DNA from: Styela clava
Taxonomy: Eukaryota > Chordata > Ascidiacea > Stolidobranchia > Styelidae
NCBI RefSeq assembly: GCF_964204865.1
Contig: NC_135259.1
Span: 16,812,974 to 16,876,973, forward strand
DNA: 64,000 nt
Direction: 5' to 3'
Below are positions 1-12,597 of this stretch, one piece after another. The position numbers were made by a program, and so were the translations under genes. The notes beneath the pieces were generated by a model. It saw only the letters and a list, made by a program, of their open reading frames with translations. It was not told where the DNA came from and made no database searches. Position 1 is the first letter of the stretch. Every line of letters begins with the position of its first letter.

Positions 1-552
1 GTCTGAATCGAACGACCAAAAAAATTGCAAATAGGTCTTTCATTTTGGAAGCGTTTATTTTTAATTATTGAAAACATTTTAACAATTTGATATTAATTTA
101 AATCTTGATCAAACAGTTATCAAGAAAAAGTGAAATTAAGTTGCTGAACGATTTTTCTATTTTGCATTCTACAATTGAATCATTTTGTTTAATCACAAAA
201 TTCACTTTAAATGCTGAACGTCTAACCTAAAGTTTTAATAAAGCCACCGCAAAATAGGTATATACATATATTCGGATACCTATTTGCGAAAAAAAAAGCC
301 CAAGTTGAATGAATGAGATTTACGATCCTACCGAACTAAGTAAGGCCAGACTGGCTGAGCAAACATTCTGAGCAAAATTTTTGTTAAACACATAAGAGGT
401 ATCTCTTTTCTTTATGTTTTTCGCTTTAAATTAGGATTCCTGTTTCAGTGCTTCGTTAATTTTATTTGATGAATTTACTTCAGAAAGATGAAGATTGCAC
501 AGATAATAAATAAATGTCATTGACATCGTTATGCCTCTTGCTGTTATAGATA
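1..552. repeat. Left-edge intergenic block, copy of the 27.2 kb block
   Basis: No exon is recognised here. The stretch around 60-190 (Gln/Asp-free AT-rich DNA ending in a 'ctattttgcattctaca' motif) can be aligned by eye with 27175-27360, which lies downstream of gene D, and in reverse with about 37570-37690, downstream of gene G. It is therefore probably the 3' flank of another plus-strand family member outside the window. The block is interrupted at 553 by the hAT-like element. Confidence 0.5.
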
Positions 553-560
553 CTCTAGAC

Positions 561-2348
561 CAGGGCTTCCCAAAAATTTGAGCTCGCGGCCCCTTTTATT
601 ATATTAAAATTTTTCGCGGCCCTTGTTCGCGTTAATAATGCTAAACAGCACGAAATATGCATTTTTGATGTTTTATTGACACAGCTAATTCTCAAATTTT
701 AGTAGGCCTACTCAATTACAAAAACAAGCACATATTTATTCCGATTAACGTTACTCAATTATTCAGTGTAATGGGTGCGAATACTTTTTGCTGCATAGAA
801 AGTCCAGCCTTGGCTCAATGTTTGTTTATGCAGGCCTAAATGATGAATTACGATGTCTGGCCACCGACGGCATGGTCCCTTTTCGGAATTGTTCACTCTT
901 ATTGATCAAACTTAGCATAAGACAGCGGTTTGTGTGGCGCCAAATTATCAAGGAAAAAACTCATGGCGCACCTACACGAAAAATATGCTGCCTGAAAGTA
1001 AAACACAATTTTGTCATCGTTAATATGTACTTATCTTATCTCTGCCTGGTTTTTCTTCAAAATGCTAAAAAAATCACTCATGTTCAGCAAATGAATAAAC
1101 TGCAGCCTACGGAATTGCAGCATGTAGGATACCCGACGTAACAGAGCATACACAACATAGAATATTGAAATGAAATTGATTCGTATACACATCATTTGCA
1201 ACAATGAGAAACAATAAAACATTTAGAATAAATAAAATATGTAACATATTTCGAGGCGCACTTAGCAAATCGCCCCCAGGAACCGCTAGCTTAACGATTA
1301 TTAAAGCCGGCATTGTTATGCAAGCACACGCAAATCGGGTCTTACGATCAGAATATGCATTGTTATGCAAGCGCGATGATTCTACTGTGTTTCCCCGAAA
1401 GGAAAACTAAGCCTGAATTTTAGAAATTATTTTTATTAAAAACGCTCTCCTTTAAAAAAGACTTAGTCGATAGCGCAAATTCTTTTGACCTAATCCCGTG
1501 GAAGTGCGTCGTTTCAATTTTGCTAGGACGTCGCAAAATTTCGTGATTCGTGAACCTTTCAAACAACCCATATATATCTTTTACTTTTACAAAAAAAGGG
1601 AAGATTATATCGATCTTACCTGTGATGGTGTTACAATAAAAAAGTTTAATTCTGAAAATTCGTTTTTTTGTAGATAAAGATTATTTTTCTTGATTCAATA
1701 AGCGTTGCGGACTCCTATCCCCTTTTGCGAATTCGTTTTTATATAAACCAGACTTTTCTACCAAGGTCCATTAAACGTGATTTCACTGACTGTTGTTATG
1801 TTTTGTTTGTTCTATTATATGAAATTCATTGCAAAAAAAGTCTTATGGAAAGGTATCCCATACGTATTTTCACGGGAAGTCGTAACTTGAGCATATTTTT
1901 GGAGGGCGTCATAATACAATGTTCGAGAACCACTGAGTCCCAGTCGATAGCAAGAAATTTCTACTCTTTCTACTTTTAAATGGTTGATAATCTATATGTA
2001 GCAGTTATTTTAAATAAATACGTGCTATTTATAAGTAATGGAAATCGGTATTCATATTTGGCATAATAAAACATCTCGTTATTCTCTACATCCCCCCAAA
2101 ATAAGCCCTAGTGTTATTTTCAAAATAAAATTGAAGACACTGTTTTATTTACACAGTATGATAATGTGTTCATTAGGAATCGTGAAATTTTTGTTTCACA
2201 TTATTTTTAGTAATTGTATTTCGAATCAAGAGTCTGGAAAAGTACAATAAATATAGTACTTTGTGTAAAACTGGTGCTCTCTTTGGGCCCCCCAAAATTC
2301 GTTTCGCGGCCCCTTCCAGGGCCGCGGCCTCTAATTTGGAAAGCACTG
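561..2348. mobile_element. Non-autonomous hAT-like transposon, about 1.8 kb
   Basis: The left end reads CAGGGCTTCCCAAA and the right end, read in reverse complement, CAGTGCTTTCCAAA: a near-perfect terminal inverted repeat of the CAG-G type used by hAT elements. The flanks are an 8-bp duplication, ctctagac (553-560) and ctctagaa (2349-2356), matching 7 of 8. Subterminal GC-rich 'gcggcccc' tracts occur at both ends. The small open frames inside (for example 788-1141) resemble no transposase I know, so the copy looks non-autonomous. It sits in the intergenic block shared with other parts of the cluster, not in a gene. Confidence 0.8.
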
Positions 2349-2356
2349 CTCTAGAA

Positions 2357-4796
2357 TATTCAGCTAGAAGATTTGTAAAGATTTTGTGCATAGTGATAAT
2401 ACTATGGTACACCGATTACGTATATTAAATGAGACTTTTCGTCCAAATAACAATGCGCCAGGAGGGAAAAAAAATTAATAGGCATTGTTCTCGTCGCAGG
2501 AAATGATTATTAATTGAATCAAACTCATAAATTAATAAATCCTGAAACTTAACAGTAGCAGATATTAAACTTTTTGGCGCAGTACCTATCAAAAAATAAA
2601 CAACAATTGAAAATATTTGGATAGTGAGTGTTTACTATTTAATTAATATCTCCTAGACACCAATGCTTCCTTTAACTGGCATTTTTTTTTATCTTCAGTC
2701 TCTGAAAAGAAATTGATTTGAATATTTCAATGTTTACTGCTATTTATATTGTTATGTTAGTAACCAAATCCAAAATACGCCAGGCATCAATAATATTTAA
2801 TCTTGCATGCAAATTTTTGAATCCAGCCGTAGATTTTAGCATTAAGTTTATCTTTTGCGCATTTGCACTCATTTTTGTTCTTGTATAAATTTGCGACTGT
2901 GTACTATGTGTACATCCACAAAATATCTGCGTTTCAGACTAAATTTCATTTATTCATTTTAATCATACTTGATTTGGGATTACTTTTCACATACTACAAT
3001 TTTATGCAATACCCTATAAAGTAAAGAAGCCGTCAAAGACGAATAAATTATAAATATAGCTCTAAAATGACCTAGTGATAACAAATGTTTCTGAGTGCTC
3101 AATAAATGTCAATACCTTCGTTTTACAAGTTGATTGGCTTTTTTTACCTCAATTACAAGTAATTTCCGGCTGCAAAAACACTGTTTGTTATTGAGAAAAT
3201 CGACAATTTGCCGCCTTGGTGCAATGATAGTTGAAATTGCTTCCGATTAGTAAGATTTTCAATTATTACATTGCATATTTTTTATATAGAAAGAGTGAAT
3301 CATAGGAAAGCAATATATTCTGTAAGTATTGTCATTCATTGCATATATACGCATATGCATGATAGTGTGCATTATTGGATTAGTACCATAAACCATATCC
3401 AACGCGTAGTCAGGTAAAATACATGTTTTTTAGTGCATGAATGCTTCCATCTAGAGTTGCGTGAGTGTGAAAAAAGACTATACCTAACCAAATTATTTAA
3501 ATTTTGTGTTTCCAGTTTTATAAGTCTCGAGAATCTTTTATTATAAATATTAATTTGTCGCAATTAATTGTACAATTAGCACGATTGATTTTGATTGTAC
3601 CGCGGCAATTTTGAGCCCATTTCTTGTACCCAAAGCAACAATCGCCCATTACCATCAAAAACAATAGGAAATTACATCAAATATTTCAATAAAATTTTAT
3701 TTGAATCAAAGGCATCATCCAATGTTTTCTTTTTAACTTTATCAATATCAATCACCAAAACTGCCCCAAAAAACCAACCATACCAAAAATGAGTATAATT
3801 CATTAAATATATTTTGACTAAATGACAAAATTCCAAATGTAAACGACAAACTGATGAATTATTGAGAGCGTCATCCTCGTTTCCAAAAAATTCTCAAAAT
3901 TAATAATAACATTAGAGATGTGTGCCTTTAAAAGTTAAAACAGAATAGAAATACATTCATAAAAATATTTTCTTTAGCAGACTTCACAATATCACACAAC
4001 GCGTCAAGTCAAGTTAATTCAAAAAATAAATATCAGTTTCCTTTTTGCACTGGTGTGTTAACATGCTCATATGAAGGAGATCAGTATCTATTCCATCTGC
4101 ATAAATTGTAACGATCTTGAATATCGTCTTTTCCAGTTTGGATTTTTATTGGAAGAAAAAAAACTGCTACCAAAATATTCAGTTTTAAAACTTGTCAAAA
4201 ATAGAAAAATTATAAACAATTGCATTAAAAAGTATATACAAATATTTATATATATATTACAAGTGATTTTTCTACAAGAATTGTCAAAGTTTTCTGTTTG
4301 TCTTGTAGGGTCTGAAGCACGCGATTGTATCTTTGATGCAAGTTTAAAGTGATTCAGTTAAAATCAATAAAACTTTTGATTATCTGAATGTTAATATTAT
4401 TTAGACCACAATGTGTTTGTCACATCGAAAAGTATTCCTCAGAAAGAGGTTCTGAATACCAAACAGACAGTTCGTTTGTCAAATTATTTGATATTGAAAT
4501 ATTTTTTAAAACGTTAAGACATCTTAGATCACAATATGAAACAATGGTTTAGGAATAAAATCGAACAATATTTTCATATAACGAATGTTCATGAACATTA
4601 TGCATTACGTGGTATTATAAATGATGAAATGAAATAATAACGTGAATTGTCAATTTCATTAGAAAAACTATTTTTTTCAATGCCTTCACATTTCCCTATC
4701 GTCATAGTGTTAATCAATGAAATCTCAGTAATAAACAATACTTGAAAATACAATCAAGAAAAGTTTTGTGAAACGAAATTTTGATTAAAAAATATA
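2357..4796. repeat. Intergenic duplicated block, matches 48.2-50.4 kb
   Basis: No gene is seen. The order of short matches (the 'gaatccagccgtagattttagcatta' type segment near 2820, 'attggattagtacc' near 3373, the 'caatcatcc..aatg' segment near 3715) is repeated at 48770, 49305 and 49590, and a related copy lies at 28600-28762 and reversed at 40035-40200. In both the 2.4-4.8 kb and 48.2-50.4 kb cases the block ends just beyond the stop codon of a minus-strand lectin gene (A and J). It is thus part of the duplicated unit, not a separate gene. Confidence 0.55.
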
Positions 4797-6943
4797 TTAT
4801 TCAAATTCCCTTTCGCAAACAAAACGATTGACAGCTGAACAGGCTACATCATTACCAACAATCTTTGTATTATAGAATATTATTACGCAGTTTTCGGATG
4901 AACCCCCGTTAGGTTCCCCCGATGCCCATATTGCACTTGGCGATCCATTAACATCATCCGACCAAACCCAAATTCCTTCGTGGCTGATGTCGTCCAATCC
5001 AATCCATGATCCTCTGGTTAAGTAATGTTTCGGAAATATTTCACTGGATGGAAAACAAAATATTACACATCGAGTTATTGTTTGTAGTGAAATTACCATA
5101 TCAATTGATTGCGTTTAGAAATACCAGTTCTTGAGTATCTTCAACTGGCGATATCCAGAGAGGTTAATCTTGGAGTCAAAATTGATGACCAAAAAATTCC
5201 AGTAATTGTTTCAAATTATGTTAACGTCTCACATAATACGCTAACTTACTTTTTTACTTGGTTGTTCCTCATCCCAGTTGATACCAAACGAGCTCCCAAT
5301 CTTTCACATTGAGCCTTTGCAGTAGCGTAGTTGACAGAATAAGTGAAACGTTTGTAAATGAGATTATTGCTTGCTCTGAACCATCCGGATATCGAAAACA
5401 TTTTGTTCATCCTCGAATTTGCTTCAGTCAGGTTTGCGTTCTGTAAAGCAAACTGAGTTATAAATATAACTAAATTTGTTTTCATGTTACCGATGCAACT
5501 ATAACTAGATGCAACATAAACAATAATAGATTTTTTATGCGTATTGTACAAAAATAATATTCATATTTATATAAAAAATTATAGAAAGCAAATCTATTTG
5601 ATCCCTGTTTCTTAAACTCACCAATTTGGTATCTCCAATCAATATTTTGGAGTCGAGTTGGCTCACTTCATTCTTCATATTTTTCAACTCATCTTTTATA
5701 CTTGAAGATGCTGAAAATTTATCAAAAACATAAAATTATGCAACTAATCACATTTTTTAGATCTAACGCAGTAATATTTTTACACAGAATCTTAACATAA
5801 TATACTTTGATACTGAAGCGTTAGAGAAATCAGGTGACCAACTTACCTTATCAATTAAATTTTGTTTTTATATTTTATGTTTCGTTTTTACTCCGATAAA
5901 CTAAGTTAAACTTGATAAAACAAAGATTCGATGAAAAGTTGAAATAAAATATAAAATATGAACTTACTTTATTGTGGTTTCTAGGGAACTTTTATAAAGA
6001 AAGTATTGAAATGTGTTGCCGGTTTTTCAAATGATTCGACTCAGTTATAAGTTTAATAATATAAACTTAACATTTTGTGTTTCATTCGAAATCTTCGCAA
6101 GGGACGAATTGAACTGAGTTGTCAATTTTTCCAAAGTTTTCACTTGTTTTTAAATTTGAAAAAACTAAATCATGCTTATATATAATTGGCATTTTTTGAC
6201 TAAAATCAATATATCATACTTTTTTGAGTGTCGTTTATTTTGATGGCGAGAGATGAATCAATCTCACTAAATTTGTCCAATTTTTCTTTCATTCCATTCA
6301 TCTCGTTCTGGAGCTTATAATAAATTTTAACATTTCAGATGAACGAATTATTACAAAAATAGGAAAAAATATATTTTTGTACAATGCGCATATTTTTCTT
6401 TGATTTTATTATATAGAACACTAGAGTAAGTTTAATTTTCACTAAGTTTACTAATTAACTTCATTAAGTTTACTAATTAACCTGCATAAACAGGATAAAT
6501 GCAGCAACCGACACTAGGACGCAGATTCCTAATGATATCGCTAGAACAATCAGAGTTTTCTTGTTTGTAGCTTTATTGTTGTCTGTGGAAAAAAAACGTC
6601 TATAAAAGGAATTTCAAAACAGAGATTTCCTAAGATAAAAAAAATATTTTCTGTTCTATTCTATGTCAAAATAAGGCAAACACAAATTGTTGCGACATTG
6701 ATGTAAAATAGCTGATTTCATATGGATAAAATAGGTTATTTTCATTTTTAAAAGCCTGAGAGGTTTCACCATGCCTGTTTACTCTTGTATTATATTTTTT
6801 AATTTTTCTTGTTATAGTACAAATTAGAATTTGAGTTTAATCAAACACAAACCTTGTTTAGGATCTGCAGGTGGCCTTGAAACAGTCGAGGAGATTTCAT
6901 ATACATTTTCACTTTGACCATTTACATAACATCCCATCTCCAT
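4797..6943 (-). CDS. Gene A: type II membrane C-type lectin-like receptor
   Basis: Six usable coding exons on the minus strand: 6853-6943, 6482-6582, 6220-6313, 5622-5710, 5250-5440, 4797-5043. They sum to 813 bp, an uninterrupted frame of 270 residues. Order: cytoplasmic tail with CYVN and NVYEIS, transmembrane segment (LIVLAISLGICVLVSVAAFI), polar helical neck, then the CTLD. The CTLD keeps the four expected cysteines, WIGLDD, WVWSD, EPNGGSSENC and NDVAC, so both halves of the classical calcium/sugar site are present (the Trp before Asn-Asp is missing). Usual exon 4 lies at about 6072-6151 but has lost its acceptor AG and has a shifted donor; because the exon is phase 1-1, skipping it keeps the frame. 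The start ATG is followed by a second in-frame ATG two codons on. It is the only minus-strand copy without an obvious lesion. Role in cell recognition is inferred from the family. Confidence 0.8.
5976..6151 (-). pseudogene. Two decayed neck exons inside gene A
   Basis: The segment at about 6072-6151 matches the 78-bp neck exon 4 of gene D, but the acceptor reads AAA where D has AAG, and the donor has moved one base, which would break the frame into exon 5. A second, weaker copy at about 5976-6048 matches the extra neck exon at 24933-25009 and contains an in-frame TAG. Neither is likely to be included in mature mRNA, though use of an AG six bases further in for the first copy cannot be excluded. 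Confidence 0.55.
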
Positions 6944-8535
6944 GTTACCACTTTATGAAATGATCTTCTTCTCAACTGAACGTAGTGTTGCTATCGATAG
7001 CCCTTTTATAGACTACAACATGGCAATAAAATTAGTCAACTTTTACACGCAAACAATTAGGCAAATCGTGTGGAAATAATGAAATAATAATGACATAGAA
7101 CATATATGTATATACAGTTTATGGCCGTGCATATTTCAAACTAACTGAAAACTTTATTTGTTTTAATATTAATGATTCTGTAAATCAATATTATCAATGC
7201 ATTAAAGGTGGGAGACGAAACCTCTATTTTGCGGTAAGCCATAAGAATTAGTTACAGAATATTTGACACATTACTTCCTTGATACTCAAGCTAATACATG
7301 TTTTTGAATGGCCAATGCTTGTATTAAGTATATCATGATATAAATAAGATTTTTTAATTCACATTTCACATTTTAATATATTTACATTGAGACGTATGCG
7401 GATTGACTAAGTGACGTACATGATATGAAAATCTCAATTGATTCACTATACATCAATCATATTTCAAACATACTAATTAGGTCACAGCGAGGAAATATTT
7501 TGAATTTCACTCTCCTGCTAGTAAAATTATTGAATGGTTCTGAATTGAAGATTATTAAAATTAAAATGCACATAGCATATGTTATCTTACGTGCCATTTG
7601 ATGGTTATATCATAAAGATCATAGTTCAATAGTGATATGTTTAAAATATGATTTAAAGTATGATTTAGCTTCAACACAAGCAATATTTTTTGAGCTCTCG
7701 ATAGATTGTTTAACCTCGATACACAACGGTTGGTTTTTCACTTTTTCTAACTTGCCGACAAGATTGTTTTCGCCTAAATAGCAATAGATCTGGGGATTAA
7801 TTCAATATGTTCAACAATCCAAACCTAATAAAACGAACAATTTCAAAATGTTTGACGCAGTATACCACGCATGGAGAATGAAATGAAAAATATTCAATAT
7901 TTGATTGCTCTGACCCTACTAATCTAATCTATGTGATTGAACTGATTGTGATGTGATTGACGTGTATTGTAGCATGTGAGGTTTGTGAAAAAGGAAAGAG
8001 GTCCGTCACATTGTCATTCTGAAGATGTCTATATCTAATTATGTTGTATAAAATGATAATCATGAAATATAATAGGAAAATATATGCAGTTAAATATGTA
8101 AATGTAAACAGTTATTCATTCATATTTGCAGTCACAATATACATAAGGCATTGGGTATTTTAAACGAGTATTGATTTAAATATCGAGGAAGTAATGCGTC
8201 ACATATACTGTAACTGGTTGTGTTCTTTCATGGCCAACCATTGATGGTGTATTAGTTATCTGGAATTTACATACTCCGAAAATATACCTTATTAAGGTAT
8301 AATTTATAACAGATATTGAAATTTGTCATTTGCACTGTCATATAACCAAGGGTATATATTGCTTTGTGTCATTACGGTTTTGCCACCTACTGATGATAAT
8401 AATGATAACAATTTTATTTGACTTGAAATGTTAGCTGATTAATTAATTTTAGCTGCTAATGCTCTTTAAAAGGGTTATCGGCACCAAGACTTCGCATTTG
8501 AAAAGCAGAACATTTTAAAGCGCGTTACTATTGAG
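6944..8535. promoter_or_regulatory. Divergent spacer between gene A and orphan exon 1
   Basis: A TATA-like box (ctataaaa in reverse, 7004-7011) lies about 60 bp before the gene A start, followed by a sequence like the ATCGGCACC segment of the plus genes. On the other side, tttaaaa at 8465-8470 and atcggcaccaagac precede the orphan exon. In between, the motif gtaatgcgtcacat (8191-8204) and a reversed version near 7260, plus 'ggtgggagacgaaac' near 7207, are each repeated in other spacers. The arrangement suggests a two-way control region; the motifs contain TGCGTCA/TGACGT, which resemble bZIP sites (inference only). Confidence 0.55.
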
Positions 8536-8620
8536 ATGGAATGTTATGCAAATTTTCAGAGTCAAAATATATATGAAACCGCTCAGACTGCTTCAGAGTC
8601 ACAAACGATTCCTAAACAAG
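8536..8620 (+). pseudogene. Orphan exon 1 (cytoplasmic tail exon) with promoter
   Basis: An open 85-bp exon starts at ATG 8536 and ends at a good donor (CAAG then GTTTGTG). It encodes a 28-residue tail with CYANF and NIYETAQTAS, phase 1, just like intact genes. About 100 bp of intron 1 follows, then the sequence switches near 8.7-9.0 kb to intergenic repeat; no exon 2 is found before the next exon 1 at 10241. It is either a remnant of a deleted gene or an alternative first exon that could splice into exon 2 of gene B at 10600, since the phases match. Confidence 0.65.
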
Positions 8621-9232
8621 GTTTGTGTTTTATTTTATTTACTCAACATTTAAATTGTTAAACTACAATAGAAAAACTAGATATAATATGTAAACACGAA
8701 TCGTAACACAGTATGTTCCATGCTTTGCATTTAAGGGGAAATCAATGTTGTAACCCTTTCCTAATCATTATTATTATTAATTTTATAATAAATATATTCT
8801 GAGTTTGATCTGTAACACTGTAATTTTTTATTGAAATTTCACTATTAGATTACAATGCGATTTTAAAGTTATCAATGCTCCTAAACCAACCTATTTCAAA
8901 CATTCTGATCAAATTTTCTTAAACTCAAAAGAGTTGTCTCGCTTTTTGATGAGTTTTGTGTTTTCTCTTTATATTTAGTATTTCATTTCAGTACTTTTTA
9001 AATTTCAGATTAAAATTTAGAAGACTTCACAGTGAATAAATAAATTTTATTGATATCGTCATGCTTCTAGCTTAAAAGAGAATCCAGAATACTCATCTAA
9101 AAGATTTTTATAAATTTTTTGGCATAGTGAATAGTCCTTTTTTGAACATTTTTCCGTTTTTGGTGTGGTTAAATATATATAAATATTGGATGACACTTTA
9201 ATTTTACAATATTTCTATACTGAGTTAATAAT

Positions 9233-9287
9233 GAGGGGTTTCATATACCTTTTGACTTTGAACATTCGCTCAGCATTCCATCTCCAT
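9233..9287 (-). pseudogene. Relic exon 1, minus strand
   Basis: Reading leftward from ATG 9287, the sequence matches the cytoplasmic tail exon (MEMEC, then after a stop, ANVQSQ and YETP). The codon for the first conserved tyrosine has become TGA, and the match fades before the donor. Upstream of it (to 9600) lies the standard minus-side half of a divergent spacer with a TATA-like box near 9340, so this is the dead partner of gene B. Confidence 0.65.
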
Positions 9288-10240
9288 ATTATCGCTTTAA
9301 TGAAATGTTTTGCCGTCTAAATGCACGTCTCAGTGCCGATAACTATTTTTATAAAGAATCAGCAGAAACTCAATAATTTTAGTTAGCTAAACAGGCCAAC
9401 ATTGAAATAAACACGCGCATAATAATTTTTGTTGCTAATCTTCCAATAAAAGTGGGTTGCTAAACCAACATGACGATATAAAACAATATACAGTATATTA
9501 TCAGTTAAGTGAATATGATAAACTAACGGATAACTTTATCCGATTTGTAAATTCATACAATTAATGATAAAAGGTTGGCTCCGAAATGAGTGTTTTGCGG
9601 TAAGCCGAATGAACTAGTGATGAAATATATGACGTATTACTTCCTTGATGTTTAAATTACTTTGAATACAAATCTGAACGAAGTGACTTAACTGTGTTTG
9701 ATGAGTATTGAAGCAATTGAGGTTTGCATAATACGTACGTAAGTTCGTCACTTATTCAACAGGAACACAGTCTATATCTAAGTACTTTATATTGTATAAA
9801 ATGATATTCATAAAAATATAATATGAAAAATATATGCCTAACTGTTATGCATTCAAATTTTTTAAATACAAAATTCACGAAGTTTCGTTTTTGAAAACAC
9901 CTATTCATTTAAATATCAAGGAAGTAATGCGTCACATTTCTGCCACTATGTCTGTTCTTTCCTGGCCCACCTTCGTTGTTGTATTTTTTATCTGGAATTC
10001 ACATAATCGAGAATAAATCTTCTTGAGGCATAGGCTAATTCAAACCAAAAAATGTTGTTTGACGTACACGGTCCACATAATCAAGGGTATACATTGTTTT
10101 GTGTCGTTATTGTTTTGCCATCCAATGATAATAATAATGAAAATAATTTCATTCGCCTTCAGACGATCACTGCATAATTAATGTTAGCTGCTAATTCTCT
10201 ATAAAACGAATATCGGCACCAAGACTGCGCGTTTTAGAAT
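9288..10240. promoter_or_regulatory. Divergent spacer upstream of gene B
   Basis: About 0.95 kb between the dead minus exon and gene B. It contains a reversed 'gtaattacttcc'-type copy near 9630 and the plus copy gtaatgcgtcacat at 9924-9937, as in the other spacers. A TATAAAA box is at 10200-10206, with atcggcaccaagac right after it. Only 34 bp separate the TATA box from the start codon, so the 5' leader of gene B must be very short or the start lies at the second ATG (10247). Confidence 0.55.
10200..10206 (+). promoter_or_regulatory. TATA box of gene B
   Basis: TATAAAA preceded by the conserved ctaattctc and followed by the conserved tatcggcaccaagac segment. The same trio is found before F, I and, more loosely, C, D and K. 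Confidence 0.6.
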
Positions 10241-12597
10241 ATGGATATGGAATGTTATGCAAATTTTCATAGTCAAAATATATATGAAACCCCTCAAACT
10301 GTTTCAGGGCCACCTGCGTTTCTTAAACATGGTTTGTGTTTGATTAAACTTAAATATGAATTTGTAATATAACAAGGAAAAATAAAAAAATAGGATACAA
10401 GGGTAAACATGCATGGTAAACCTTCTTCGGCTTTCAAACATGCAAATATCATTACTTTTCTCCATATGAAATCAGCTATTTTACAGGAATGTTGTAACAA
10501 ATTTTAATTGCCCTATTTTTACGTAGAATAAAAAAATGAGTAATTCCTCATGAAATCACTTTTTCAAATGCCTTTCATCCACGTTTTTATTTTCCACAGA
10601 CAACAAGGAGGCTACGAACAAGAAAACTCTGTTTGTTTTCGCGATATCTTTTGGAATATGCTTCATTGTGTCTGTTGCTGCATTTATTCTGATCATCCAA
10701 GTTAGTTAGTAGTGGGAATTAAATTAAGCCTAATGTTCCATATATTAAAATCAAATAAAAAAATTCGTATCGTACGAAAAGTTGTTAATTCTGTTCAATT
10801 TCGTTTTTTGAAATATTCAAATTTATTTTAAGCTCCATAACAAGATGAATCGTATGAGAGATAAATTGGACAAAATGAGTGAGATCGATTCATCCCTCGC
10901 CAGCAATATAAACGACACTCAAAAAAGTACGATATATTGATTTTAGTCAAAACATGCCAATTGTATATTAGCCTGATCTATTTTATCGAAAATAAAAACA
11001 AATGAAAACTTTTGCAATATTGACAAAGCAAAGATTTCAAATAAAACACAAAAGAGTAGGTTTATATATGTTATTAATGACAAGGCATCGCATTTCAAAA
11101 GCTTGGAAACGACATTCAAAAACGAAAATTATTTTGAATTTCAATGAAAATTTGCCAATGGCATGCCAATTAAGTTTAACATTTGTTTTACAACTTATAA
11201 ATAGTCCAGACATTTGAACAATTGGCAACGCTTTTTAATTTCTTCATAACAAAATTTCCAAGAAAACACAGAAAAGTAAGTTCATATTTCAGATATTTGA
11301 ATTTTTGATCAAGTTTTTGCTTCAGAAGGCTTAACATGGTTTATCGAAGTAAAAACAAAACATGAAATTAAAAAATATATATTAATGAAAAAGTAAGCTT
11401 GTCACCTGCCTTCTCTGATGCTTCAGAATCAGAATAAATTATATTGGAATCATTCGTAAAAACTTACTGCGTGCGATCTAAACCTGTGATTAGTCAACAT
11501 TTTTTATGTTTTCAAATAAATTAATAAATTTTCAGTTACTTCAAGTATAAAACATGAGTTGAAAAATATGAAGAATGGATTGAGCCAACTTGACTCCAAA
11601 ATATTGATTGGAGATAACAATTTGGTGAGTTTGAGCAACAAGGAACTATTTCCTTTGTCTATCTATAATTTTCTTTAGTATGAATTATAAAAGTATATGA
11701 ATATTATTTTTGCACAATAAACGTAAAAAACGAACATATTGTTGTTTATGTTGCATCTAGTTATACAGAAACATGTAAAAACACAATGTTTCAGGGTTAT
11801 TTTAAACTTAGTTTGCTTTACAGAAAGCAAACGTGACTGAAGCAAATTTGAGGATGAACAAAATGTTTTCGATATCCGGATGGTTCAGAGCAAGCAATAA
11901 TCTCATTTACAAGCGTTTCACTGATTTTGTCAACTACGCTACTGCAAAGGCTCAATGTGAAGAAATGGGAGCTCGTTTGGTTTCAACTGGAATTAGGAAC
12001 AACCAAGTGAAAAAGTAAGTTAGTGACTTGTGTTAGAAACGTTAACACTCTTCTTTTACTTTCAGTACTTTCAGTTAGATCCAGCAGTATCTATAGGTTT
12101 CTACAGTACAAATGAAATGTATTTTTAAATGTTGTTGTTATTGACGTAAAAGCCACTATTTACCTCACTCACTACTAGTTAATATATCTTGTCAGTATGG
12201 AAATTAATTACCAAAAACTCATTTCAAATTTGTTCACAATATTTTTTGGCACTTTGTAACATGTTTTCATTTCTTGCACATGTGAGCTGTAATATGTAAA
12301 TATGGCTATAAATGAAGCTTTAACTTTCAGTAAATAATAATTCTGCATCTTCTTAGTGAAATATTCCCGAAACATTACCTAACTGGAGCGTATGCATGGA
12401 TAGGATTGGACGACATAAGCAAGGAAGGAATTTGGGTTTGGTCGGATGGAGGAAATGAATCAACAAGCGCAATATGGGAATCGTCACAACCAAACGGGGG
12501 CAGAAGCGAAAACTGTGCAGTAATCATATTGCCTGGTGCTCTTGATATTGCGTGCTCTGTAGTCCAAAGATTTGTTTGCGAAAGGGAATTTGCATGA
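10241..12597 (+). CDS. Gene B: type II membrane C-type lectin-like receptor
   Basis: Exons 10241-10331, 10600-10700, 10833-10926, 11536-11624, 11824-12014 and 12357-12597 add to 807 bp, a frame of 268 residues. The tail has CYANF and NIYETP; the transmembrane stretch is LFVFAISFGICFIVSVAAFI; the neck is a heptad-like polar helix. The CTLD has four cysteines, WIGLDD, WVWSDGG and QPNGGRSENC, with LDIAC in place of NDxxC, so the classical calcium site is altered. A copy of neck exon 4 (to 11055) has a 19-bp deletion and no acceptor AG, and the 4b copy near 11211 is out of frame; both are taken as skipped. A polyadenylation signal AATAAA is at 12693. Exons 5-7 and the introns between them are almost identical to gene D. 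Confidence 0.82.

Noticed and set aside
788-1141. Open frame of 117 codons inside the hAT-like element
   Set aside because: No transposase motif (no DDE residues, no BED zinc finger) and low-complexity composition; likely chance.
4933-6943. Reading exon 7 and exon 6 of each copy as separate small secreted lectins
   Set aside because: Neither half is a complete CTLD and the splice phases (2 then 1) join them; tail and membrane exons lie upstream in order.
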